A DNA stretch of 64,000 nucleotides from Acidobacteriota bacterium. GTDB taxonomy: Bacteria > Acidobacteriota > Vicinamibacteria > Vicinamibacterales > SCN-69-37. A program made the position numbers and the translations under genes. The DNA lies in contig JADJUS010000004.1 of the NCBI GenBank assembly GCA_016716905.1, positions 186,001 to 250,000 on the forward strand, written 5' to 3'. Position 1 is the first letter of the stretch. Each line of letters opens with the position of its first letter. The notes under the pieces are model-generated. The model worked only from the letters and a program-made list of their open reading frames with translations, ran no database searches and had not been told where the DNA came from. Shown here piece by piece: positions 16,925 to 25,918 of this stretch.

Positions 16925-17782
16925 TTGGTTAGAAGGTCAATCGGGATACTTGGAGTTGTCCTCGCTCTGTCCAGCCTGCCGACGGCGAAAGCTGAGCCGG
17001 CCCGAGTCTATGTCGTTGTCGTCGATGGCAACGGGCAGCCAATCACGGGCCTTTCGTCCCGTCACTTTCTCCTGCGCGTGGATGGCGTTGAGCCACCGAT
17101 TTTGGGTGTACGGCCGGCCACGGACCCGCCCGCCCTTGTTGTAATCGTCGACGGTTACACTGACTTCTACACGCTTCAGATGCGTCGTGCCCTTCGCGGG
17201 GTGTTGAATGTGCTTCGCGCCGTCGCACCCGAGGCGCACGTCGGGTTCATGATGTCCGAGGGATCGACGCCGCCTGCACTGAAGCATGTCACCCGGGACG
17301 CCGCCGCGCTCGACCGCGAAGCCGCGAGTTTCATTCAGCGTGGCGCGTCGGCGCCAATGCTCGAGTCTATCGGCGTCGCCGCCCGGGTCCTGAGCGAGGC
17401 CGGGCCTCGCCGGTTGATTCTGCTGCTCACGAGTCAACGTGACAGCATTGCCAGTTCCGGCAGTGCGGAAGTGACTGGCGAAGCCGTGCGCCGCTCCGGT
17501 GCATCGCTGTGGGCCCTTCAGTCGACGTTGCCAATGACTCAGTCTGGAGTGGTTGAGAACGAGAAAGTGCTGAAGACTGTCACACGCGCCAGCGGTGGAC
17601 GGCGCGAGCAACGGTTGACATGGTTGATTGAAGAGCATGCCATCGCCATGACGCGACAGATGCTTTCCCAATATGAGGTGACTTTCGAATTGGCAGAGAA
17701 CGGTGGGCCGGGGTACCTGCGTGTGGGAGTGGACCGCCAGGGCGTCGAGGTATTCGCACCGGGGTGGACGACCCTTCGCTAG
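16925..17782 (+). CDS. Secreted VWA-like ('VWFA-related') protein with degenerate metal site
   Basis: A 285-residue exported protein; residues 1-22 form the signal peptide. It has the layout of acidobacterial VWFA-related proteins: an N-terminal beta domain (RVYVVVVDGNGQPITGLSSRHFLLRVDG), then a von Willebrand A fold. The MIDAS motif DxSxS is replaced by DGYTD, so metal binding is doubtful. The best start is TTG at 16925; no in-frame ATG precedes the signal peptide. It is tightly spaced behind the metzincin gene and may be a partner or substrate. Confidence 0.7.
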   Translation: MVRRSIGILGVVLALSSLPTAKAEPARVYVVVVDGNGQPITGLSSRHFLLRVDGVEPPILGVRPATDPPALVVIVDGYTDFYTLQMRRALRGVLNVLRAVAPEAHVGFMMSEGSTPPALKHVTRDAAALDREAASFIQRGASAPMLESIGVAARVLSEAGPRRLILLLTSQRDSIASSGSAEVTGEAVRRSGASLWALQSTLPMTQSGVVENEKVLKTVTRASGGRREQRLTWLIEEHAIAMTRQMLSQYEVTFELAENGGPGYLRVGVDRQGVEVFAPGWTTLR

Positions 17783-18064
17783 TGTTGGGGATCTTCGGGT
17801 GGCTCACTCGCCTGCCATGCGGGCTCGTCGATACCGGCTTGCCCTCACACGCGAGAACAACGTCGACCTGAGGCTCGAGCCAGTCCTCAAGCTACTGTGA
17901 CAGGAGCGACACCAACGGCCTTGGCGGCCCATTGAGATTGATTCGATCGTGTGGAGGGGTTAGCTACGCTGCCTGAATCTCCGTCGTCGCGGCGCGGCCG
18001 GCCGGACGCCGTATGCTTGGCGCCGGCCTACCGCCAAAGGACTACAAAGATCTTCTGGGTCGCT
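17783..18064. other. Gap without recognisable gene
   Basis: About 280 bases between the VWA-like gene and the convergent HigA gene. No frame with family features, no tRNA and no strong hairpin was seen. The stretch may contain the terminators of both flanking units, but none is clear. Confidence 0.4.
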
Positions 18065-18385
18065 TCACGCCACCATCACACGCGCCAGGCGTCGTGACTT
18101 GGGCCGCGCCTTTACGACAATCTCGACGTCGCTGCCCAGGAGCACGAGGAACCGCACCAGCCGATCGAGCGAGAACCCGGCCAGTCGGCCTCGCGTCAGC
18201 GCCGAGATCTTCGGTTGATCCACACGAAGCAGGACCGCGGCCTCCGCCTGTGTGAGTTGTCGCAGCTCGATGATCTCGGCGATCTTGTTGGCCAGTACCG
18301 CTTTCGCAAGCGCTTCCTCCGGCTTGGCATGACCCAGATCCGCGAACACATTGCCGCTTCCGACTACATATCCTTTGTCGGCCAT
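18065..18385 (-). CDS. higA: Antitoxin, XRE/HigA family
   Basis: A 106-residue protein with a helix-turn-helix of the Cro/C1 type: LANKIAEIIELRQLTQAEAAVLLRVDQPKISALTRGRLAGFSLDRLVRFL. The QAEAA and QPKISALTRG helices and the following SLDRLVRFLVLLG are typical of HigA-type antitoxins downstream of Gp49-like toxins. Its ATG shares a base with the toxin stop (TAATG on the minus strand), so translation is coupled. It should neutralise the toxin and repress the operon. Confidence 0.88.
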   Translation of the reverse strand: MADKGYVVGSGNVFADLGHAKPEEALAKAVLANKIAEIIELRQLTQAEAAVLLRVDQPKISALTRGRLAGFSLDRLVRFLVLLGSDVEIVVKARPKSRRLARVMVA

Positions 18386-18747
18386 TATCTTGTCTCCCGC
18401 TTCCGATGGAGGTCCTGCGCGAGCTTCAGTCGAGCCTTCATGAGATCCAGTTCCCGCCTCGGAGTTGCAATACCTTTCGCCGACTTCTTTTGAAACGCGT
18501 GCAGTACGTACACTGTGCCGGCCAACCTTACCGTGTAGACCGCCCTGAATGTGTCGCCGCGATGATCGGCCACGACCTCGACCACGCCCGACCCGAATCC
18601 CTTCAACGGCTTGGCATCGATGTGCACTCGGCCAATCTGCGCGAGGTACAACGCGTAGCCCACTTCGTCCTGCGCCGCTGCTGGAAACTCGCGCAGGGCA
18701 CCCAACGAATCACCCATCCAGATCACCGGCTTGGGTGGGCTCGCCAT
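18385..18747 (-). CDS. higB: Toxin, HigB-like (phage Gp49 / RelE superfamily)
   Basis: A 120-residue protein of the Gp49-like family in the RelE superfamily, expected to cleave mRNA on the ribosome. Visible family features are IWMGDSLGALREFPAAAQDEVGYALYLAQ, then PLKGFGSGVVEVVADHRGDTFRAVYTVRLAG and VYVLHAFQKKSAKGIATPRRELDL. The toxin gene comes first and the antitoxin second, as usual for HigBA and opposite to most TA pairs. There is no promoter I can assign with confidence in the upstream 270 bases. Confidence 0.88.
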   Translation of the reverse strand: MASPPKPVIWMGDSLGALREFPAAAQDEVGYALYLAQIGRVHIDAKPLKGFGSGVVEVVADHRGDTFRAVYTVRLAGTVYVLHAFQKKSAKGIATPRRELDLMKARLKLAQDLHRKRETR

Positions 18748-18942
18748 TGGTCCCCATTGTATGCCAGATACGGCATGATTCCTGTGGGGGCATTACGGGG
18801 GTCCAGGCGGTGATTTGAGTGATTTGGGAGGTTCTGGAGGTTTGAGCGAATCCGCGTATTTCCACTAAGTATTGCAATTGAAAGACTTGCGGCAATTGCC
18901 GCGATGCTCCGAATCCCGGGCCAACGAGCGCACCGCGAAGGT

Positions 18943-18989
18943 TGCCCGCCGTAGCTGCTCGCGCAGCGAGCGCCCAGCGAAGGTGGGCA
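18943..18989. repeat. Palindromic repeat, CCGCC-type family (copy in HigBA/VWA gap)
   Basis: TGCCCGCCGTAGCTGCTCGC ... AGCGAAGGTGGGCA hairpin, almost the same as the copy at 12845-12899. It lies in the 273-base gap 18748-19020 between higB and the end of the large VWA operon; no gene is seen in that gap. Confidence 0.75.
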
Positions 18990-19020
18990 GTCACATCTGC
19001 AGCGTGCAAGGGGCCGCGCC

Positions 19021-21792
19021 TCAGCCTCCCATCCGATCCCGCGCCTTGCCTTTCGCCCGCGTGAGAGCCGACGTTGCGGGTTTGGGCGTGGTCGGGCGCG
19101 TTGGCTCGGCGACGGTGCCCGCGGGTTCTCCGACCGTCGACGTCGTTGATGATCTGGCAGTGTCACTCACGCCGGCCCGCCGCCGCGACGGCCATCGCAA
19201 CGTCGGCAGTGAGACGGTTCGCAGCCACGCCTGGGCGGCGGTAAACCAGTGCAACCGTCGTCCTCCGATCTCGGTTAAGTGCAGAACGAGCAGCAGCAGC
19301 GCGAGCGGCAACACGAGTTCGCGGATCTGCCGGTGGCGCAGCTGGCCAGCGAACGCGTCGTCCCACGCCGTGCGTTCGATGCCTCCAGTGACGCGCGCCG
19401 TTTGAAGGAGCGCCTTCCGGCCTCCTTCCGGATCGACACGTGGCTCGAACTCCGGCGAATACGGCAACGTGATCGGTGCAAGCGGCAGGACGTCGCCGGT
19501 GCCCAGGCGGACCGCGCCTAGATAGATGCCCGGCTTGTGGATGGGAAACCGTGCCTCGAGCGTGTCCGCTCCCACCCACGCGAGCTCCAGACGCTGCGAC
19601 GGATCGGCCGGCGACGGCGACACGATGGTGGCCGCCGCCGTGCGCACTTCGTCAGCGGGCCCGCGCGCGCGCGCTGGATCCAGCTCGACCCGCACGATCC
19701 CCTGCCCGCCCTGACGGTCAAGTGTGGCCTGGGCGGAAACCGGCGGCTCGCCGCCGAGCAGCCAACGCGCCAAACCGGCGGAGAATGCCGGGAACCCGCT
19801 CCAGGCGTTCAGGCGGCGCGAGTACTCGCCGTCGACTTCGGCGGTCAACGACGCGACCCGGCCGAGGCCGCGATGCCAGAACGCGAGGATCGGCGCCTTG
19901 TAGTCGTCCATCGTCACCGCGCCCATGGTGGCGCCGGGCCGCAGGTAGGTGAGGTTGAAGCCATCGACGCTGGGAAACGGAGACGCCGGGAGGTCGCCGA
20001 GCAGCACCATGTCCGACAGCGATCGGGCCGGCGTGGCTTCCGTGATGAAGCTCGATCGCGCTACGGTGATGGCCTCCTGTGCGAACAGACGCGGCAGGTC
20101 GTCAGCCGATGCGGTGAACTGGATGCGCCCTTTCCCCCTCAGCGCGATGTCCTTGAGGAAGGCCGCGTCCACGTCCGTCTCGCTGCCCAGACCGATGACG
20201 CTCACAGTGATACCGAGCGGTGTGATCGTGTCGAGCAGGCGCACGTAGTCGCCCGGCTCCTCGGCGTCCGCCGCGTCGGCGAACAGCACGATGTGCCGCG
20301 TACCCTTCTTCGATTCCTGCACCATCGTGGCCGCGGTGACGAGCGCGGTGTAGGTGAAGATGCCCCCGCCCATGGACTGAATGCCGCGGACCTGTTCGCA
20401 GATGCGATCCTTCTCGCTCGCGGATGTCAGTGGCTGGATGACGTGCGCCGCGCTGTCGACCGCGATCACGCCCACCTCGTCGAACGGCCCGAGCGTCTCA
20501 ATTGCGGCGCAGGTGCCCTGATTTGCCAGGTCCATTTTCGTCCGCCCGTCGCCCTCGGCCACGGCCATACTGCCCGAACGGTCCAGCACCACCGCCATCG
20601 CGAGTGAGAGATTGCGATGTTCGTTCTGGATCTCCATCGACACCGGCAGGTACGGATCGAGCGCCGATTTGAAGTAGCCGCCCACGCCGAACGACGCAGG
20701 GCCGCCCGTCAACAGCAGGCCGCCGCCCAGATCCGCGACGTAGTGGCCGAGCCCCTCGAGCACCTGCGGGCCGAGCTCTCCTGCGGGCACGCCTTCCAGA
20801 ATCACGGCGCGATAGGCCAGCAGGCCGGCCAGATCCCGCGGCATGGCGGCCGGCGTTGTGGTCGTCACGCGCAGCCTGGCCGCCGACAACGCGCGGCTGA
20901 AATTGTCCGGCCCACCGCTGGCGTTGACGAGCAGCGTAGCCGCCGGCGCCTGCACGCGCAGCGCCCCTTCCCCAATGTTGTTCTCCGGTACGCGGTCGGC
21001 CGCCGCGGCAAGCTCCAGGCGATAGTGCGCCACACCAGGCCGATCAATGACGTCCCGGAACGTCAGTTGGGTCACGCCGGGCGGAAAAGTCCGTTTCGTC
21101 CTCGCCAGCTCCTGCCCGTCGCGAGTCAGCACGGCCTCGGTCTCGATGGTCCGATCGGTACGAACGGACGCGGTGAACTGAAACGGTTCACGCTCGTCCA
21201 CCACGCCGGGCGGATTGACCGATTCGACGGCGATGTCGGCCAGATCGCCGCGAGTGAATAGTCGAAAGTCGATAGGCAAACCGCGCGACGCGGCGTCGTA
21301 GGCCGCCGCCTCCACCGCCGTGCCGTTCGACTCGCCGTCGGACAGCACGATCAGCCGGCCCGGCCGTCCGCGTGGAATGAGGCCGGCGGCCAGGGCGATC
21401 GCACCGCCCAAGTCGCTTCCGTCCCGATCGACTTCCTGCACAAACTCTGCGGTCTCGCCAAACTCCGCCGGCAGCCGCTCGATGCGTGGCTCCCGCCCGA
21501 ATGTGACGATGCCGACGCGGTCACCGGTGGCGCGCCGCGCTTCGAGCAGCTTGACGATCTCGAGCGCCCTGACGCCGCTCTCGGCGGGCATCGAACGCGA
21601 CCGATCGATCACGACGATCACGTCCACACCCTTGCCGCCGATCGGCGCCAGCGGCACGGCGGCGAGGATCGCGATCCCGGAGAGGACCGTGACGCGCACG
21701 ATGCCGCCAATTCCCGGCGATCGCCCGCGCCACCAGTACACAACCAGCAGCGGCACGATCAGGAGCAGGAGCCCGGGGAACAGGAACTCCAC
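19021..21792 (-). CDS. Membrane protein with two VWA domains and a GATase1-like domain
   Basis: Last gene of the MoxR/ABC operon, 923 residues. Two membrane segments at the N terminus (about 4-20 and 36-50) precede VWA domain 1 with an intact MIDAS DRSRS (Asp63). A middle domain with GGGLLLTGGPASFGVGGY resembles the glutamine-amidotransferase-like fold often fused to such proteins. VWA domain 2 has DRSGS near residue 405. A late membrane segment (LVLPLALLLLVLHLTEIG) and a basic Ser/Thr/Pro tail follow. The layout is that of BatA/YegL-like proteins working with MoxR ATPases. It is one base from the next gene upstream. Confidence 0.82.
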   Translation of the reverse strand: MEFLFPGLLLLIVPLLVVYWWRGRSPGIGGIVRVTVLSGIAILAAVPLAPIGGKGVDVIVVIDRSRSMPAESGVRALEIVKLLEARRATGDRVGIVTFGREPRIERLPAEFGETAEFVQEVDRDGSDLGGAIALAAGLIPRGRPGRLIVLSDGESNGTAVEAAAYDAASRGLPIDFRLFTRGDLADIAVESVNPPGVVDEREPFQFTASVRTDRTIETEAVLTRDGQELARTKRTFPPGVTQLTFRDVIDRPGVAHYRLELAAAADRVPENNIGEGALRVQAPAATLLVNASGGPDNFSRALSAARLRVTTTTPAAMPRDLAGLLAYRAVILEGVPAGELGPQVLEGLGHYVADLGGGLLLTGGPASFGVGGYFKSALDPYLPVSMEIQNEHRNLSLAMAVVLDRSGSMAVAEGDGRTKMDLANQGTCAAIETLGPFDEVGVIAVDSAAHVIQPLTSASEKDRICEQVRGIQSMGGGIFTYTALVTAATMVQESKKGTRHIVLFADAADAEEPGDYVRLLDTITPLGITVSVIGLGSETDVDAAFLKDIALRGKGRIQFTASADDLPRLFAQEAITVARSSFITEATPARSLSDMVLLGDLPASPFPSVDGFNLTYLRPGATMGAVTMDDYKAPILAFWHRGLGRVASLTAEVDGEYSRRLNAWSGFPAFSAGLARWLLGGEPPVSAQATLDRQGGQGIVRVELDPARARGPADEVRTAAATIVSPSPADPSQRLELAWVGADTLEARFPIHKPGIYLGAVRLGTGDVLPLAPITLPYSPEFEPRVDPEGGRKALLQTARVTGGIERTAWDDAFAGQLRHRQIRELVLPLALLLLVLHLTEIGGRRLHWFTAAQAWLRTVSLPTLRWPSRRRAGVSDTARSSTTSTVGEPAGTVAEPTRPTTPKPATSALTRAKGKARDRMGG

Positions 21793-21793
21793 G

Positions 21794-23629
21794 TCAGGCC
21801 TCTAAACCAAGTCGGCCGGGGCGCGCTCCTCGGCCGGGGGCGAACAAGCACCAGTTGACCAGCAGAGCCGTGGCGCCGATCACGAGGAGCACCCAGAACA
21901 ATGGGTCCGACGCCGCGCCGCTTTCGGCGCGCAGGCCGGGAGCCGATGCGAGCTCCCCGGTGTCAGCGGTGGCCAAATCGCCCAGACGCGTTTCTTCTTC
22001 GTCGAGGAAGTTCACGCCGATCTCGAACAGCACACGCTCGCCTTCGAGAATCTCCAGCAGTCCTCCCGGCGATGGCGCGATGAACTCGATCTGCCGACTC
22101 GCAGGCAGCGCGCGCACCACCGCGCCGCTCCGGAACGAGAGCGGGCCGGTTGGCTCGCGGTCCAGGCGCGCACGCACCCACTCGCCGGTCCTGTAGTTCC
22201 ACCGTTCAGGACCCGGCAGGGCCTGCCTCCGCATCTCGACGATGTTTGAAATGAGGATCGGCCAGTCGGGCGATCGAATCAGGTTTGTCCGATCCAGATC
22301 CAGATTCACGAGGATCGTCGTCGGCGTCCGGCCGTCGGGCGCGAACGGCATACCCACGAGCGATCGATCTCCGGTGGAGACGAGGGGCCGGATGAGTTCC
22401 GCCGAGAGCGGCCAGGCACCTGTCCACACAACTCCGTCGAAGGTTGCACCGAGTAGCAGCGGATGACGTTTCTCCAGGACGAACGGACCGATGTAGTCCT
22501 TTGGTTCGGTACTGGCCAGCCACGCGGCAGGCGCGCGTCCGAAGCCAACGCGCCAGACATCTGCCGCACCGGCCTGATCGATCGCACCCGCATCGCTGAA
22601 CACCAGGTGACCCTGCTCGGCCGCGGTGACGCCGGAAAGCGCGTCCACCGCCTGGATGAGGGCCGATCTCCCGCGACCGTCAGGCAAACGGTTCTCGATC
22701 GCCACCGTTCGTGGCCGCGGCTCGGCCAGCACCACTTCGTCGTCTCGGCGGAGGGAGTCGTCTGACAGGCGCACGCGCACGGCAGGAAGCCCGGCCGGAA
22801 TTGCGAACGTGAGTGAGGACGCGCCGGATGGAACGTCCAGGTCGCGAACGACCACGTCCTGATCGCGGGCCGAGACAGTCAATTGGCGCCGCACCGGTGC
22901 GCTGGCATTACTCACCAGTGAAAGCGACACCGTGCCGCCGGTGCCGTCGGGCGCCCGCGTGCGATCAGCGGCGGTGATGCCGACATTGGTGACCGGTTCG
23001 CCCACCGATACCCAAAGTCCGCCCGCGAAGTTCGGGACGCCGCGCGCCGCGGGACCAACGTCGCTGACGATCATGAGCGTGCCGGTCTCTCCCGCCAGCT
23101 CCTGGACCAGGCGAAGCGCGGGTGCCAGGGCGTGGTGCGCCCCGTCTGGACTCCAGGCCGCAAGCGCCGTCCGCGCTTCGAAGCCGAGCACGGCCGGGCC
23201 AGCCAGGATCGACGGGCGCTCGCCGCTCTGTACGAGCGTGACGCGTGCACCAGAGGAGCGGCGTTCCAGCTCATCGTTGACGCGCCGCACCGCGCGGTCG
23301 CGCGCGCTTTCGCCGGCGGTGTTGACGGCCGCCATCGACGCGGAGGTATCCAGCAGCACCACGAGATGGTGATTGATGCCGGCAGGAGAACATCGCGCGC
23401 CGGCCAAAACGAGCGCCAGCGCCAGCGCCGCCAGGCATTCCAGTAACAGGCTCGGCGTCACCGGCAGCTTGGCAATCCGGCCGCCGCCCTCCGGGGTCTT
23501 CCGCGCGATCTGCCACAGGAACAATCCGGCGACCGGACGAACCGGGAACCGCTGCCGGAACAGATGGATGGCCACGATCGCCGGGATGGCGGCGAGTGCG
23601 AGCAGCCCCAGCGGTGACGCAAAGATCAT
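21794..23629 (-). CDS. BatA-like membrane protein with VWA domain
   Basis: A 611-residue protein. The N terminus ASPLGLLALAAIPAIVAIHLFRQR is the BatA-family membrane segment. A second membrane segment at ~60-80 leads to a VWA domain with intact MIDAS (DTSAS, Asp94). The long middle part is beta-rich, and one membrane helix near the end (FWVLLVIGATALLVNWCLF) closes the protein. The start codon overlaps the stop of the DUF58 gene by four bases. Known BatA-type proteins act with MoxR ATPases in metal insertion or complex assembly; here the client is unknown. Confidence 0.82.
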   Translation of the reverse strand: MIFASPLGLLALAAIPAIVAIHLFRQRFPVRPVAGLFLWQIARKTPEGGGRIAKLPVTPSLLLECLAALALALVLAGARCSPAGINHHLVVLLDTSASMAAVNTAGESARDRAVRRVNDELERRSSGARVTLVQSGERPSILAGPAVLGFEARTALAAWSPDGAHHALAPALRLVQELAGETGTLMIVSDVGPAARGVPNFAGGLWVSVGEPVTNVGITAADRTRAPDGTGGTVSLSLVSNASAPVRRQLTVSARDQDVVVRDLDVPSGASSLTFAIPAGLPAVRVRLSDDSLRRDDEVVLAEPRPRTVAIENRLPDGRGRSALIQAVDALSGVTAAEQGHLVFSDAGAIDQAGAADVWRVGFGRAPAAWLASTEPKDYIGPFVLEKRHPLLLGATFDGVVWTGAWPLSAELIRPLVSTGDRSLVGMPFAPDGRTPTTILVNLDLDRTNLIRSPDWPILISNIVEMRRQALPGPERWNYRTGEWVRARLDREPTGPLSFRSGAVVRALPASRQIEFIAPSPGGLLEILEGERVLFEIGVNFLDEEETRLGDLATADTGELASAPGLRAESGAASDPLFWVLLVIGATALLVNWCLFAPGRGARPGRLGLEA

Positions 23630-24471
23630 TTCGTCTCCACCACTCCAGCGGCCGCCAGCGCCCGCGCGACTTCGCGCAGCGGCGTCCCGGCGACGATGTA
23701 GATGAAGGGCGCGCCCACACGCCGCGCGGCTTTTGACAGGCCCAGCCGCAAGCGGGCGAACCGCGCGTGATAGTCGCGAACGGCCGCCTCGTCGATCACG
23801 AGATCGAGTTCGCCTCCACCCTCCACATCAACCAGGCGTCGGCCGCCCTCGGGCACGGGCTCCGCTTCCTCGGCGGCGACGAGTTGGACCACCGCGAGCC
23901 ACGCGCAGTCGCGCGCCAGCCGTGCGATAAGCGCGTCGGCGTCGTGCGGAAACAGGAAATCGCTCACGACCAGGCGCACCGATCCGCGCCTCAAGGGCAG
24001 ATGGCCGCCTTCGAGCGCGGACAGGCGGGCGTCACAGGCGAAGACGCGGTCGAGATCTTCGGGCACGTGGAGCGGCCTCGGCTCTGCGCCTGACGCCGTG
24101 ATGACTCGCGTATCGGCGACTGTTGATGCGCACGCGAGCGCCAGCAACCCCGACAGTTCACCGTGGGCGCGAAATTTCCCGCCCGTCACAGTCATAGACC
24201 GGCTGTTGTCGATGAGCAGGTCGACGCGTGGTGCGACCTCGTCTCGGTAGAGGCGCACGGCGAGGACCTCGGTGCGCGCGTACGCAGCCCAGTCCACATG
24301 CCGCAGATCATCACCGGGTCCGTAGGGCCGATAGTCTTCGAACTCGAGCGACGCGCCCATTCCGGCCCCGAGCCGTTCGCCGGCGCGACCGCGCAGGGGC
24401 ACGCGCGGCATGGCCAGCCGCACCTGGGCGGCCGCCCGGATCGAACCCCAATCAATCGGTGAGGTCGCCAT
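23626..24471 (-). CDS. DUF58 domain protein
   Basis: A 281-residue protein of the DUF58 family, the usual partner of MoxR ATPases. The hallmark FEDYRPYGPGDDLRHVDW occupies residues 44-61. A VWA-like fold follows, with DNSRSM at 88-93 in the MIDAS position. There is no membrane segment, so it is likely cytosolic and close to MoxR. The start overlaps the permease gene by 20 bases and the stop overlaps the BatA-like gene by four, which indicates strict co-translation. Confidence 0.9.
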   Translation of the reverse strand: MATSPIDWGSIRAAAQVRLAMPRVPLRGRAGERLGAGMGASLEFEDYRPYGPGDDLRHVDWAAYARTEVLAVRLYRDEVAPRVDLLIDNSRSMTVTGGKFRAHGELSGLLALACASTVADTRVITASGAEPRPLHVPEDLDRVFACDARLSALEGGHLPLRRGSVRLVVSDFLFPHDADALIARLARDCAWLAVVQLVAAEEAEPVPEGGRRLVDVEGGGELDLVIDEAAVRDYHARFARLRLGLSKAARRVGAPFIYIVAGTPLREVARALAAAGVVETK

Positions 24472-25918
24472 CGCCGCGGGTTCCCTCCTGAATCAGCTTC
24501 ATCCAGGACAGGACCCCGATGAGCCCGATGAATGCCGGCACCACGAGCCAGCCGTTCATCTCGATCACGCTCCAATTGGCGAGGGCCCTGAAAGGATTGA
24601 TGAGGTGCCGCAGCGAAAACGCGACATTCAACACGTTGTCCTGCCACAGCGCGTAATCGATGATGTCGGGCAGCACCAGCGCCGCGGCCACGGTCAGCAA
24701 CACCGCAACTCGCCGACGAATCTGCGTGTCGTGGGCGGGCGCAAGCTTCCTAAACAGCAGAATCGGCACGCCCGTGAAGAAGCAGATGTAGCCGCAGGCG
24801 GCCGCGACCCAGCGCAGATGCTCCGCCGGCGGCTCAAGCAACGCCAGGGCAGCCCCGAGCGCGCACATCTGCACGAGCACGTAGGCCGCCGCGCGCCCGC
24901 CGCCCGGGCCGAACGTCGCAAGCAGCCAGCGCCAGCGCGTTGCGACGTTCATCCGGCGCCAGATGCGGCGCGCCACGGCGAAATCCTCCGTCACCGCAAA
25001 ATACGCCACGACGGCCAGGTGCACGGTGCCGGCGGACATGAGCGCCCGGCCGGTGCTCAATCTGATGGCCGACGAATCGCCGATGTAAGTCAGGGCCCAT
25101 CCAACGATCAGCAGAAACTGCGCCAGCAGACCCTGGCGCAGCGGCGTCACGGCGTCCCCTGTCGGCGACGACAACCGGTTCTCGGCGAGCAGCACGAGAT
25201 TCACGAGGCTGGCAAGCCAGAACGTGAACATGATCGCGACCATCCGCCAGGGCACCCCGACCGGGATCAAGGCGGCGCCCGGGACAAGCCCCCGGCTCAT
25301 GGCGATGAGCAGACTTCGCACGAAGGGAATGCCGAACAGTGCAACGATCGCGACGGCGCCAAAGACCATCGCCGACACGGCGCGCGATTGCGACGTCGCG
25401 GACACCAACAGAAAGAAAGCACTGACCCAGACCGACGCCATGAAGAGGACGACGAGCGACACCAGGATGGTGGCCAGATCGATGCCGCCCAGCAGGAAGC
25501 TCATCATGATGAATGGTGCGATCGCCGCGAACAGGATCATCAGCTTCACGGCCTGCGCCAGGAGCTTGCCGATCACGATGCGGCGCGGCGTCAGCGAGGT
25601 CAGCGTGATGAGGTCCAGCGTCTGCTCGAGCCGCTCCTGTCGAAGGGTGCTGAACGCGCCCAGCGGCACCACGGCAAGCCCGAGCAGCGCCAGGCCGCCC
25701 ATCAGCAGCGCGAACGTCCAGCGGCCCGACGTGCTGCTGCCGCTGAGCGCCGACGCGGCGCCGAACGCCGCCACCGTGAGGCCCACCAGCAGGCTCGATC
25801 CGAACGAGAGCAGGAATTCGCGCCCGCGTACCAGCTGGCGCGCTTCCTTGACCACGAGCGGACTCAGCCGGTCGCTCATGGCTTCGAGCCAGGGGAGAAG
25901 ACGGGCCTCCGCGCTCAT
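24452..25918 (-). CDS. ABC transporter permease (ABC-2 type)
   Basis: A 488-residue polytopic membrane protein with about ten hydrophobic segments. The start at 25918 (MSAEARLLPWLEAM) overlaps the ATPase stop by four bases. LSPLVVKEARQLVRGREFLLSFG and the later TLRQERLEQTLDLITLTSLTPRRIVIGKLLAQ match ABC-2 permeases, where the TLREER-type helix contacts the ATPase. It pairs with the ATPase just upstream, probably as an exporter or a mechanical ABC complex. The substrate is unknown. Confidence 0.88.
   Translation of the reverse strand: MSAEARLLPWLEAMSDRLSPLVVKEARQLVRGREFLLSFGSSLLVGLTVAAFGAASALSGSSTSGRWTFALLMGGLALLGLAVVPLGAFSTLRQERLEQTLDLITLTSLTPRRIVIGKLLAQAVKLMILFAAIAPFIMMSFLLGGIDLATILVSLVVLFMASVWVSAFFLLVSATSQSRAVSAMVFGAVAIVALFGIPFVRSLLIAMSRGLVPGAALIPVGVPWRMVAIMFTFWLASLVNLVLLAENRLSSPTGDAVTPLRQGLLAQFLLIVGWALTYIGDSSAIRLSTGRALMSAGTVHLAVVAYFAVTEDFAVARRIWRRMNVATRWRWLLATFGPGGGRAAAYVLVQMCALGAALALLEPPAEHLRWVAAACGYICFFTGVPILLFRKLAPAHDTQIRRRVAVLLTVAAALVLPDIIDYALWQDNVLNVAFSLRHLINPFRALANWSVIEMNGWLVVPAFIGLIGVLSWMKLIQEGTRGDGDLTD

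Noticed and set aside
18065..18747. Ordinary RelBE/ParDE pair
   Set aside because: The toxin-first order, Gp49-like motifs and HTH antitoxin fit HigBA instead.
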